A stretch of DNA of 64,000 nt, taken from Paramyrothecium sp. XJ0827 (lineage: Eukaryota; Ascomycota; Sordariomycetes; Hypocreales; Stachybotryaceae). Every line of letters begins with the position of its first letter. The stretch's first letter is position 1. Made by a program: the position numbers and the translations under genes. Shown here piece after piece: positions 35,212 through 45,399 of this stretch. The notes under the pieces are model-generated. The model was not told the origin of the DNA. It worked only from the letters and a program-made list of their open reading frames with translations, and searched no databases. The DNA lies in assembly GCA_020881915.1 (NCBI GenBank), contig JAJFPB010000012.1, positions 62,001-126,000 of the forward strand, read 5' to 3'.

Positions 35212-36865
35212 TTAATCACTATCGTCTTCTTCAGATACTAACACAACTATCTGACATGTTCTTGAATTATGTCCGGTATTTCCACAGGTTCTACAGCGCC
35301 TTTCTCTCGCCAGTGCTGACCTCCCTCGACCACCACTTCTCAACAATCCAGCCATTATCTGCGCATCAACGTCTTTCTGATCAATCTCATCCCTTCCCTC
35401 ACCTATAGTCATCTTCCCTCCATTCTGTAGCCGGGTTCTTTTTGCCCTACGCCGCTTGCTAAGAGTCTCATTTGCCTGTCGAAGGATCTGGTTCTCAGAC
35501 TTTAATAATGCTATTTGATGCATTATCGCCTTCGTTCCCTTAGAAAATGACTTAAGCGCATCAACAATAGATGCTGGGGAGCTTCCTGGTGCCTTCTGAT
35601 TCGTCTTTCAAGGTATTCAGATTGAGAGGTAGCCTCAAGGACCGTCTTTGGCGTCTTGGGCACCCAAGGGTCGGGGAGGCCGGCCTCCTCCTCAATCGGT
35701 GTTGGAGTTCGTACCTGCACATCAAGCTTCGATATGACACTTTCTGGGTCTAAAGGAACAAGCCCGGCCCCTCTAAACCCCCTTTGATATTAATTTCTAT
35801 TATGGCGGCTTGGTGGGCGGCGTAAAATGCCAGAAAGAACTCAGTCTTAGAAACGTGGGTTATAGAGCACCTGATCAGATGCTCTATTTCTCGACCGTAT
35901 GCCTTTTTGAGCGGCCCAAAGCACCCGACATCAAGAGGCTGAAGTAGGTGAGACGAATGAGGCGGCATACACAGCGTAATGATATGGTTATCTTCACAAT
36001 ATTTCTCAAAGTCAACCGAGTGGTGACTTCCATGCCCATCGAGGATCAGAAGACGATAGCGACCGGTTGATCGGGCCTTGGTATGCCGGTCAAAGTGTTT
36101 TAGCCACTCAAGGCCGGTCTCATTGTCGGTCCAACCATTTTGAGTTGTCGCAATAGCCCAGTCGCCCGGAAGGTTGCTTTCCTGGTACCAGCTTGCGAGG
36201 TGATATTGGCCCGCGACCACGATGAACGGCGCGATCGCCCAGCCTTCGGCATTAATCGCCTGAATGACTGTAACCCATTCCCGGTTTCCAGGCTGGACTG
36301 ATTTCGGGTTTCCACGCCTATCTGCACCTGTGACGACCATTCCGCTTGCAATTATGCCCATCATAAAGCCGGTCTCATCAAAGTTGTAGATATCGGCTAG
36401 GTCGATGCCATATTTCGCGATTGTGTTCTCCACGAGCCGGAACCAATTGCGAATAATGGTTGGATCTTCGCATTTAGCCCTCTGATAGTCATATTTACGA
36501 AAAAAACGCGTCTTGAGCTCTGGTTGTCGCCTGACGAAGTTGGAAGCCCAGCGCTTGCCGACAGGTGACGCGTCGCGGTCAGCGAGCAGTCGGTTGGCCA
36601 TTTCTTCAACACCACGCAGTCGCGGGGGAAATCCTCGCGAATCCAGGTCGAGAATGAACTGGACAATAAACTGCTCCTCTAGATCGGATAGTCTCCGTGA
36701 GTTGGGGATGGTATCGCGCCGAGACTGGATGCCCCTCTGTCGGCGACGAAGGGCATAATAATCCACCTGGTATAATCTTGCGGCGGGTCGTAGACCCAGT
36801 TTCGGGTCATTTTGAAGGGCCCGAAGAGCGAGAAGCATATTAGCTTCATTATTTGATTGTGACAT
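35212..36865 (-). pseudogene. DDE transposase (pogo/Fot1 type), broken by two frameshifts
   Basis: The main frame 36865-35750 encodes an N-terminal helix-turn-helix (psq-like), a CENP-B-type second DNA-binding region (about residues 55-125) and a DDE core with Asp163 (FDETG), Asp276 (LILDGHGSH) and Asp312 (LQPLDVGCFG), a DD35D spacing. Near 35765-35772 the frame is lost; the continuation (GLVPLDPESV) lies in the next frame to about 35590. There a second single-base loss moves the C-terminal part (35587-35212) to a third frame. That part holds a basic coiled-coil region and a CCHC zinc knuckle (CRTCGNTGHNSRTC). Both losses fall in G-rich runs, so a sequencing error is possible. As written, only a truncated 371-residue protein can be made. 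Confidence 0.88.
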
Positions 36866-36915
36866 ATTTGGTGGTTGAGAAATAGTTGATTAGATGTAAA
36901 GAGGAGAGATTGAGT

Positions 36916-36963
36916 AATTTTTGGTGCACTCGCTTGGTTGGTGCACTCGCTTATCATGTACGT
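36916..36963 (-). repeat. Right terminal inverted repeat of the transposon
   Basis: Exact reverse complement of 35106-35153, followed by TA. Confidence 0.92.
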
Positions 36964-36965
36964 TA

Positions 36966-37641
36966 TATAATTCTACTAGAATAGCTAACCTTGCTAGACC
37001 AATTACTTAGCCCATGCACCACCCCAGCTGAATCTTAGCCCTGTCAGCCTGTGCCTCACATCCGTGGAACGTTAACCCTGTCAGCCTGTGCCTCATATCT
37101 GCAGAACGTTAACCCTGTCCCCGTTAGCCTGGGGACTGCTTTCCCAAGCACACTTAACATTGCTAGGTTAAGGCCTAGGACAAGAAAATTCGCTCACATC
37201 CTAGAGCATGCCGTTTACACCAGCGGCACAGTCTTGATCCTTTACAAAGATCATCCACATAACTCCACCGCCAGGCAGGCTAGAGATGGATAATTTCTTG
37301 ATAGGGTAAACTTAGCGTTGGGCAATGGACGGACTAGATTGCACTGACAGGGCAGGCTTTCTGATCCTCCACGGAGGAGTCGCAGAATTCGGTTCAAGAT
37401 TGCGTATGGATATTGTATCTCGTTTCCACGAATGAGCTACGGTGGCCAGGGGCTTACCAGCTGAGCATGATCCAGAACGCAGACTTCCGGTCTAGAACAG
37501 GATACTTAAGATTTAAGCATTTGTACTACAGTAGTGACCAATATATAAGGCCTGCTATCCACCCATCAGATACGGACTCTAAGCTCTAAGAAGTATCTTA
37601 GCAATCGGGATTGTATCTTACCGCGGGTTTGGCCTACTAAG
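36966..37641. other. Intergenic with a 37-base tandem pair; LysM gene promoter
   Basis: About 37039-37112 holds two copies of a unit starting CCCTGTCAGCCTGTGCCTCA and ending AACGTTAA. Near 37210-37240 a short stretch (GCGGCACAGTCTTGATC) resembles 35068-35090 on the other side of the transposon, so both may belong to an older repeat. The remainder is the promoter of the LysM gene. Confidence 0.5.
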
Positions 37642-38668
37642 ATGGCACAGCTCAAAGTCTTCATCGCCTCGCTTCCTTTGGCATTCCTCCTCTTCCAGTC
37701 CGCTGAAAGCACTATTGTCAGTCGAGACACAACCCCACGCTTCCCTGTCGCGCCAGGTACCACTACAGAATGTAACCACTGGTACGACAAAAGCGGGACT
37801 ATACCTTACCGCTTTGGTCCTGCGTCTGAAGACTTTTTCAGATGGGTAAGATCCTAATTCCTTCCCTAAAGAACCAAGCCAAAACTGATCAACCCCATTC
37901 TAGAACCCATCCCTGAATGAGTCTTTTGGCAATGTCAAATGGAACTTGTCCTACTGTGTGGATGGTCCTCCCTCCCCTGAACCCACGATCATCAAGCGAG
38001 CTACCAGGACCGTCAAACCAAGAAGCACGTCGACTTACAACAATGGCATTTTCACGCCGGCTGCCATAGCAACTGGAATCGTTTATAATTGTAACAAATT
38101 TATCCTAGCCAACTTGGGCGATACCTGCTCGACTCTTGCAGCAAGGCATAGTGTCCCCGTTAACAACATCGCTTCATGGAACTCCTTGAATAGCAAGACC
38201 TGCGGTGGCTTGAACTCAGGTCTTTATTACTGTGTTTCCGTCCAGAATGGCTTGAAGCCTCCCAATCCAGTACCCGGTGTCGTCGGTAACTGCACCAAGT
38301 TCCACAAAGTGGCGCTTGGCGATTCCTGCACTGTCATTGGATACAAATTTCAGATCGACTCCAATCAGGTGGCTGCAATGAATTCCTTGACTAGTGCGGC
38401 CTGCTCCAGCCTGGTCCCAGATTCTTATGTCTGTATCTCCACGAGCACCGCCATTGAGAAGCCTTCCCCATTACAGCCCAACATCACTCCTAGTTGTGAT
38501 AAGTTCCACCAAATAACGGAAACTGATACCTGCTGGACTCTTGCAGAAAGGTTTCTCATAACAGTTGTTGAGATTTCCATATGGAACCAATTGAGTGGTA
38601 AGGGCTGCACTGGCCTGCAAGTAGGTGCTTATGCTTGCGTTTCTGTTGTAGGACACCCGGATTGCTAA
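37642..38668 (+). CDS. Secreted protein with three LysM domains (LysM effector type)
   Basis: Two exons (37642-37845, 37904-38668) give 322 residues. The signal peptide covers about residues 1-23. After a cysteine-containing N-terminal segment and a Ser/Thr/Pro-rich linker come three fungal LysM repeats at about 130-180, 197-248 and 265-315. Each has the pattern CxKFxxxxxGDTC...LA..F...WN.L......C..L..G.Y.CV, with cysteines inside the repeat as in fungal LysM proteins. There is no chitinase or other catalytic domain, which fits effectors that bind chitin or peptidoglycan and shield the fungus or blunt chitin-triggered immunity. A role against competing microbes is an alternative. It sits just beside the transposon, a usual place for effector genes. 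The stop follows a terminal cysteine. Confidence 0.92.
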
Positions 38669-40008
38669 GTCTGGCGATGGCTTCACCACACCACATCTTT
38701 CACATCAAGACTACGTTGCCTTGGGTTGTGGCTGAATCCGACAAATTGGTTAGGGGAGGTGGATCAATCGCACACGATCTCATGGGGAAGTGGGAAGACT
38801 TTGACGATTAGCAAGTAAACAGCAGATAGAACGACGGCACACAATTATCTATCATATGATTTTTGACGTATGAGAGTCCTAAATTGCTTGTGACTTTTGC
38901 GATGGCTTCTTCTTTTTCCACTCCTCGGCCGACTGCTTTCCGCTGAAATAACACCACAGTGTGTGTCTCGTAAAACCACAAAGACTAGTGGAAATCGAGC
39001 TTGCATGAAAACTTCCGGCATCCAGTGGTATGATCAACTGCAATGCCACCCGCCAAGGATCAGGCCATCGACTGTTTAATACAAGTACTTGAATTCGTTC
39101 TTTCACGTTGGAACGTCCGTCAACCGTACTGACTCTCTAAGCATGTACGAAATGGGATTTAGCTCATTCTTCTATGGAAGCCCGCTGTGAAATACCAGAG
39201 AGGTCCTGCTAGATGATCACAAGGATTAAATTGACTCACAAGGCGGACGATGGGCATCTGCTTATTTGCACATCCTAGTGGTGGATTAAACACCACGTAA
39301 ACCAATCTAGCAGAGCGTGGGACTCGTCACAATTCCCACCGGCACGCTTAAGATTCCAAGGGTCTCCCAAAGATGCAATAGTTAAGTAGAGAACTTGAAA
39401 ATGCCGAGGTAACAGTGATGTAGTAGGTCAAGCCAAATTCAGCTTCTGCATGCATAGTCCTTTAAGCCAACAAGGAATGGACAGGTTGATATTTTCCTGC
39501 GTCGACTGCTGGTTTCAGGACAAGAGCTGAAGAGACACAAATCTATGGTACGAGGGCTGGCAATGCAAGTCACTTCCCTTCTGGCATTTGGATATCCTTT
39601 GCAAACACAAATAACGGGGAAGCATAGGTGGTTGCCTTCCGCACTTGCGGAAGGCAACGTTCTCTGAATGATTATGAACTTCTCAGTCCTCATGACACTG
39701 GATTGGACTGGTTTGACCTATCCTAGCTGCCCATGGTAGGCCCAAATGAACAGTCTGACCACTTTCCCGACGTTACTGACGAAGTTAATCTAAAGGGAGA
39801 AGAGCAAGCCATCAAAAGCCGCCAAGACGCCAATACAGGAGTCATTGGAAGCACATACATCGCAGCTTCTATTAGTTCTTCAAATTCGGTAGGAAAAGTC
39901 AGAGGTAGAAGAATGCCAAAGAAGTTGAGAGCTGTTCCTACAGTAATGACAGTATTCGGATAAATAGAACTGAATATAATTCTTTTGCTCCCTCGATTTC
40001 ACAGCTCT
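38669..40008. other. Intergenic with a perfect 28-base hairpin; no firm gene
   Basis: A frame at 38897-39079 (60 residues, hydrophobic start, three cysteines) could be a small secreted protein remnant, but it has no support beyond that. A frame at 39733-39963 has no recognised family. A perfect inverted repeat lies at 39631-39658. Confidence 0.4.
39631..39658. repeat. Perfect inverted repeat, 13-base arms, 2-base centre
   Basis: The arms are GTTGCCTTCCGCA and TGCGGAAGGCAAC around CT. Such a long exact palindrome in ordinary-composition DNA is unlikely by chance. No gene abuts it. Confidence 0.75.
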
Positions 40009-40107
40009 AGAATATAATCTACTGTGTCAGAATATAATCTACTGTGTCAGAATATAATCTACTGTGTCAGAATATAATCTACTGTGTCAGAATATAATCT
40101 ACTGTGT
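40009..40107 (+). repeat. Tandem repeat, 20-base unit, five copies
   Basis: The unit AGAATATAATCTACTGTGTC is repeated five times with no internal change until the final base. The identity between copies indicates recent expansion or ongoing homogenisation. Confidence 0.95.
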
Positions 40108-40555
40108 GCCGGACCATGTCTGCATCGGCCCTCTTAACAACAACAAGAGAGCACTGTCCTCATTTTCAAAGTCCTTTCAGGAGCCGTAAGTAGCGGATTA
40201 TCATTCGTTTTGCTTGAGGGTGTGAGGAGTGCCCACATAAAAGAAAACATAAACGTGAGAAAAATAAACATGAAAGGTCATGTAATGCCCTTACAGTGGA
40301 AAAAGGAACATTTGAGAGTTACACAGTGATGGATCTTGAAGCTACTCCATTTTACCCTAGCATCCATTTGTGCAACTGATATTGCCCACGTATGCTCAAC
40401 ATTTATGCAATAGTATCAAATAGTGGTTGCCTTCGCTGTAGGTAATAGACACGAGAGCAGATTTGTGGAGGTGTAGGAGGTGAGACTGTCGATGGCTTCC
40501 TGGGATCGGCATTTCGTTGACCATTTCTTTGCGCAGACAGGAGCTTCAATCATTT

Positions 40556-41310
40556 CTAATACCTATAGCCCATGAAGATGGCAACGCCAAGACCACCAAC
40601 ACAAGGAGCTGTTGCCACATTGAAACCGTTTTTGGGATCCTCTAGGTGCTCCCTCCAAGATGTGTAGCTATCGGCAGCCGCAGTCCAGTTGTTGATAATG
40701 ACCGTAGCGCCCCTTTCCAATTCACCATGCACCCGGTATAATACAGATAAGGATGATTCATTCTAGACTTTGAGAGATAAGTCAAGAGTTGTAGTTCAGC
40801 ATATTGGTAGGGGAGCTTACCGTCCAGCAGCAAGAAATCGATTTCATCGTCCACTTCTTTCTCCAAGGTCTTTCGTAAGTCGCCCTGCCTCAGTTCGATC
40901 AACGACTCTATCTTAGGTCCAACGAGCTTCCAATGTTCACGAGCTTTCTCGGCCTTATGCGCCGCATTCTCCGTCGTGATTACCTTATCTTTCTTGCTCT
41001 CATCTCTGCAATTGCGTGCTACGGCTAAGGCAAGCCAAATAGTGCTGACGCCAAAAGACCTCCCAGCCTCAAGGACCACCCGTGCACCTGATGATCGGAG
41101 AAGGATGTAGATAAAGGGGCATTTTTCGGGCTCCAGTGCTTCGAACTTACTTCAGTTCTTGTGGGCCCTTGGTTGACTTGTTGAGACACAGGAATTCGAG
41201 TTGGGCTCTTCTGCCAACGCCTTTGTATGTAACTTCCGTAGGATCTCGAGAACCCTAGGATGAGCGTCAAGAGAAGCCAAAGCGGCCTCTATTCTAGTGC
41301 CGTTGTCCAT
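40556..41310 (-). pseudogene. Class I SAM-dependent O-methyltransferase, disrupted
   Basis: The start (41310) and the C-terminal end (40556) of a fungal methyltransferase of about 230 residues can both be seen. Motif I is VVLEAGRSFGVSTIWLAL, the central acidic strand is IDFLLLDG, and a C-terminal segment LERGATVIINNW lies in another frame. Between the N-terminal part (RKLHTKALAEEP) and motif I the frame shifts, a few residues are missing and a TGA interrupts. After LLLDG a 61-base intron with good GTAAGC and CTAG ends exists, but its phases do not match. At least two or three lesions make a functional product unlikely. The substrate is unknown. Confidence 0.7.
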
Positions 41311-41956
41311 TATGTGCCTGGGTGTGCAAATATTTACGACTGTGGCGTCGCATTCCTGGTATTCTCAGACACTTTTCAATGTTCCAGTTCTTAGATTGCG
41401 GCTGACATGGCAAAACTCACATGACACAAAGAGCGACGACGTTCATCGGTAGCTCCCACAGCCGCATTCTGAGTAACTGTCAGTACCAGCCCCTCATCTG
41501 CCCACTGATGAATATAACAAAAATACTAATTAAATGGTGATAATTGATTCCTCACGTTTTTCATCATGCCTGTCAATAACCCCGTCTCTTGGTAACCCTC
41601 AAAAACCGAGCTCCACCTTTGGTCCGAGAGAAGGTGCACTGCAGTAGATGCTAACGCGTTTCGTTCAAGAAGTAATGAAGAACAGAGGCAGGCCCCAGAT
41701 TACGCAATGCTGAATCGGTTTGGACATAGGTCCAGGACGAGACGATTGCTCAAAGGTCATTCCTGAAACACGATTCAGATAAAGTAAAAATGGAGAGTCA
41801 CGGCTTGGTGAATATTGCTTGCAATATTTGATATATCCGTGACATGCCTCCTTATTCTACATTGAAGATGTTCTCTGTTACCTCGCACTGGTCAGTCTGC
41901 GGAAGGGCCTGCCATCAAACAGACTGTTAACATTTACCCAGCTGTATTATGTCGAT
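41311..41956. other. Intergenic, 0.65 kb
   Basis: No gene or repeat is recognised between the methyltransferase pseudogene and the terpene synthase fragment. Confidence 0.4.
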
Positions 41957-42455
41957 TCATGCGTCAATTACACTAGCAGTCAGTTCAAAGACCCCATTGC
42001 TTTGTTGAGCTGTGTCGCTGATGTCTGTGTATAGTGGTCGTGCTTGGTGGGTTGGGCTGTGAAGTTGAGAATTTGGCAGATACTGTTCAAGTAGATGCTC
42101 TTCTGCAATATCAAACCGCTCAATTGAGGCTTTCAGAATACTGCTTGCTTGATCTACAGCGTCTTGAATGGACCTATTTCCCCGCACTAACGATGGGATG
42201 AGTGAGTCAATTTGTCCTTGCTCCTGAATATAGATACTATGTCAGCGTGCATACGAGAATTTGTGCATAGAAGGCTAACTCACGACCTCTTTCTTGACCG
42301 AGAGAATATCGTTGGTTATAGACCATTTAGCAGCCTACCGAGCCCGTATGATAAAAACTCTTACATGCATATGTTCATATTTGTTTCGTGGCAAATAGCC
42401 TGTAATGCTTCGCTTTGAATCAGATAATCAGGCAGCTGAATGCCAATTGCGTATC
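41957..42455 (-). pseudogene. Class I terpene synthase, C-terminal fragment
   Basis: Read on the minus strand, a segment at about 42445-42390 (EYAIGIQLPDYLIQ) is followed by AAKWSITNDILSVKKE at about 42330-42283. After an intron comes EQGQIDSLIPSLV and a C-terminal helix region ending at 41957. NDILSVKKE fits the NSE magnesium-binding triad (NDxxSxxxE) of fungal sesquiterpene cyclases, and the surrounding helix pattern also fits. The N-terminal two thirds, with the DDxxD motif, are absent, and the donor of the intron before the NSE exon seems lost. It directly abuts the amine-oxidase fragment at 42500. This is a dead fragment moved here by rearrangement. Confidence 0.6.
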
Positions 42456-42499
42456 TAATAAACCCATACTAGAACCCTGCTGTGTATGGCTAAGGCTGT

Positions 42500-42880
42500 A
42501 CTTACTCATGAATTACCTCGTTCATCTCGGCACGATCAACAGGGCCGTGGAAGTTGCGGGGCATCTCCTGGTAAACTTCAATCTTGCCCGCCGAGACATC
42601 GACGATAGCCTCGAACAGTCTGGGAGTGCGATGGATGTACCACATGACAAAGACCCGACGGGGCATGTACGGAAGCTCAGAGCCGGCGTGCTCGGCTTTG
42701 AGGTAGGCCTGCATGGCCTTCTTGTTTGGCTCCTCGAGGCCGGCCGCCTTGAAGTGCAGCCTGACGCCATCGAAGAGCTTCTTGATCAGGCCGGTAGCCT
42801 GTTCAATCTCCTCGGCGCTGGCCGGTGTCCAAGGGGTGGACTGACGCTACCGTAGGGATAGGGCGGTGAGCAATGGTCAT
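42500..42880 (-). pseudogene. Copper amine oxidase, 5' fragment with a frameshift
   Basis: From the ATG at 42880 the frame reads into an amine-oxidase N-terminus. A single-base insertion near 42822 (after VHPL) shifts the frame, and the main part continues as TPASAEEIEQATGLIKKLF and later RRVFVMWYIHRTPRLFEAIV and RNFHGPVDRAEM, the N2/N3 region of copper amine oxidases. Homology ends at about residue 110 near 42500. The catalytic part is absent here. A same-strand C-terminal half lies at 32576-33594, so the two may derive from one gene. Confidence 0.75.
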
Positions 42881-43776
42881 TGTGTTTTCAGGTCTCAAGA
42901 CGGGGTTCAAAGCGAAAGACTTGCTCAAGGGGGCCGCGTTAGACGAGAGGAGTACCGTGGTTGATGATCTAAGTCAAGAAATTACACTATTGTGAAGAGC
43001 ACGAACATTGTATTTTATCTAGAGGTCGACAAGACCGAGTTAGCGCGAGCCCAGCATACTCAGTCCCCAGGGGCTGGGGCGAGAAAGGGGTGAAGAGGGC
43101 TCTGCCCGTGATCCAGAGCCCAACTCAGTTCCCCAGATTGGATAGGTGTCCCGAGCCTCCTCGCTCTCTCCGCAAGCCCTTGGATCATGAATTGTGCCTC
43201 TGAGCCGGCCTCTCTGGGGGGACGGATGCGTGAGCATCGGCAAATTTGCCGCCGGACTTAGCGGCCACCTTCGCACGACCACTCCTTTGTCCGTCAGAAT
43301 TCAGGGCCGAGTCAACCCAGTGGGGACGGCAGTAACATAACTCAGCGAACCCCGGCCGGCTGCTTGCTTATCTGCGGAGTTCGAAGACCATCGCTGACTC
43401 GCATGTCCGCAAAAGCGATGGGTCCCCCGGCACAACTCTCCGCGTAGGCTCGAGCCAGATGGTTCATATTACCCCACACAATCTCAGGGTGCCTCCTCGG
43501 AACAGATAAGAACAGAGCGCAGGGCAGTGGCAGTGGGATGGCTATGGTAGATAGTTGTGTCATGGAAGTCCAGAGAGCGAGTTCGACATAAACCCACAGT
43601 ACATTCTCATACTACCACGATGCACCAGTGGTCTCATTGGCAACAGTACTTTCTTGCTCACCACTGAGTGGGAAATGTGCACATGTATCAATGAGGCTAG
43701 CTGTACTTTTTCCCACCCAATAATTTGGTTGCGTGCCCGTCTTGCAACCTCCAAAGAACCTCATCCCTACTCCCGC
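42881..43776. other. Intergenic, 0.9 kb, GC-rich in part
   Basis: No gene supported. 43050-43330 is GC-richer than its surroundings and has short frames on both strands, none recognised. Confidence 0.4.
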
Positions 43777-44687
43777 TTACCTGCCCATCCGGCCGCCGTC
43801 AACAGCCGGGGAATGTCCACTGACATAGGAGCTGGACTGGCTGGCAAAATAGATTACCGTGTCCGGCAGATCCTCCGGCAAACCCCATCCTCCGGCACGA
43901 ATCCTTTCGCTAATACTTTTCAAGCGAATAGAGTTATTTAGGAGGCCAGATTCATTTAGGTCGCAATGTATTCCGGAGCAATGGCATTCACGTTGATGCC
44001 GCGTGATGTCCACTCGTTGGCGAGGCTTTTCGTCAGCTAGCCCATAGCACCCTTGGAGGCGGCGTACGCGGGGACTCAGAAGCCACTCTGGAATGTCACG
44101 GCAAAGTCGACGATGCTTGCGTGGCGACCAGTGGCTGACGAAGGTCCCAAGTTGAGCATGTGGGCTCCAACATCGCGGCACAGGTGAGGACGGCGTTGAG
44201 GTTGACTGCAATGACCTGATGTAGCAATGGTAGTCAGGATACTTTAACGAGATGACTCGCTTTCGAAACAAGCTTGTCAACTAAAGGTGACACCATTCTC
44301 AGAAACATTGTAATGCATATTTCTTTGAAGCCGCCATCGGGGAACTCCTCGGCATCATGGCGCCTCTGAATACTGGCGCAAGTGATGAGGATGCGAATCT
44401 CGTGTCAATAGCTAGAACTCTTGGCACTATAGCAGCTACCTGACTGTGCACTGCAGGCTCAGCCTCGTATGTCTAGGCTTTACGACCCAGCTTCTCAACC
44501 ATCTGCTCGTTCTCCTGGTTACTTGCGTCCCGCTGAGCCACAACGTTTGCGAGAATTAATCTACCCCAGTTATCCCCTCGAAGGGTAGTACTCCTACCTG
44601 GACGATAACGACGGCTCTGCCGATGCCACGGTTGCCGCCAGTGACGAGAGCCTTCTGGCCTGAAAGCGAAAACATGGAGGCAGCCAT
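43777..44687 (-). pseudogene. Short-chain dehydrogenase/reductase, decayed
   Basis: The N-terminus (44687) has the Rossmann signature TGGNRGIG after LSGQKALV, followed by a GTAGGA intron donor. Further downstream come VNLNAVLT, the active-site stretch PAYAASKGAMG (YxxxK present), LANEWTSRGINVNAIAP and a normal C-terminal PEDLPDTVIYFAS...VSGHSPAVDGG. In-frame stops interrupt it, for example after QSGF and after SKGAMG where a TAG replaces a likely glutamine, and other segments need different frames. The pattern resembles the 2-deoxy-gluconate or gluconate 5-dehydrogenase branch of SDRs. Most damage is C-to-T type. Confidence 0.75.
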
Positions 44688-45399
44688 TGTACGTTGGTGA
44701 TCAATAATGATTCGAAGCAGGTGTAGTTCCGCTGGCCCGCTAGCACATCACTGCTCATCAGACTTGAGGAGGACTCTGGTGCTCGATTCTTATTGAGTAG
44801 TCATAAGTCAGCCTCATCGGTTCCCCGATTAATAATGCGATTCAGAACATGACTCGGCTCTGGTTGCGATCGCTTAGAAGTATTGGTACAAAGTGACTAG
44901 AGGCAAAACTCCATCCCTGCCACATGTCGCGTCTGTTACCTCAACTCGGCTCCCCACCTTGCTGGAAGAAGTGGCATTAAGATCAATGACTTCCCCGCAA
45001 CCCACGTCGGAGAAAGGGGTGGTGTGAGACCTTGAATCCCAGACCACGTTGGCATTCTATTGAATGCGGGGTTGCTGCACAATACCAGTGGAACCCAGTT
45101 ACTGGGGAAAGGGTCCGCCAGCCAGCGCTTTCTGCCCTAAAACTGCCCCATCTACCCACCAGTTCGGGACGAATCACAGTGCGCTGCTTACGCCGCTGCT
45201 TTATATACCCCGTTTGCGTAATGTAGACCGTAGATTATCTCCTAGCATTGGCACCAACCCATTGAACCCTTCTACTTGGACTCCCGGATTCCAAGGGGCA
45301 GTCTCATAACGCATTAATTCATGAAAGGCCCTCTTTATCCTGTGTCCCATTATAGCTCCTCGAAATCTCATCTCTTGTTCCTTGTCTTCACGGTCGATC
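44688..45399. other. Divergent intergenic between two oxidoreductase pseudogenes
   Basis: Short frames only. By position it was the shared promoter of the SDR (minus) and aldo-keto reductase (plus) before both decayed. Confidence 0.45.

Larger units (their letters stand above)
35106..36963 (-). mobile_element. pogo/Fot1-type DNA transposon with 48-base inverted repeats
   Basis: The terminal inverted repeats 35106-35153 and 36916-36963 match perfectly and are flanked by TA (35104-35105 and 36964-36965), the Tc1/mariner-superfamily target duplication. Each repeat contains the motif AAGCGAGTGCACCA twice, likely transposase binding sites. The element is 1,858 bases and carries one minus-strand transposase gene. 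It has normal CA and TG content, so it has escaped RIP. Intact ends and target site suggest recent insertion. Confidence 0.93.

Noticed and set aside
38897..39079. 60-residue frame with a hydrophobic start as a secreted protein gene
   Set aside because: No splice partners, no family, and ordinary chance length. Mentioned only in the intergenic note.
42522..42770. Arg/Ser/Pro-rich 82-residue frame on the minus strand
   Set aside because: It overlaps the amine-oxidase fragment, which has family motifs in another frame. The composition is typical of a shadow frame.
43777..44687. The SDR as the 3-ketoreductase partner of the oxoamine synthase
   Set aside because: It is interrupted by stops and frameshifts and resembles sugar-acid dehydrogenases.
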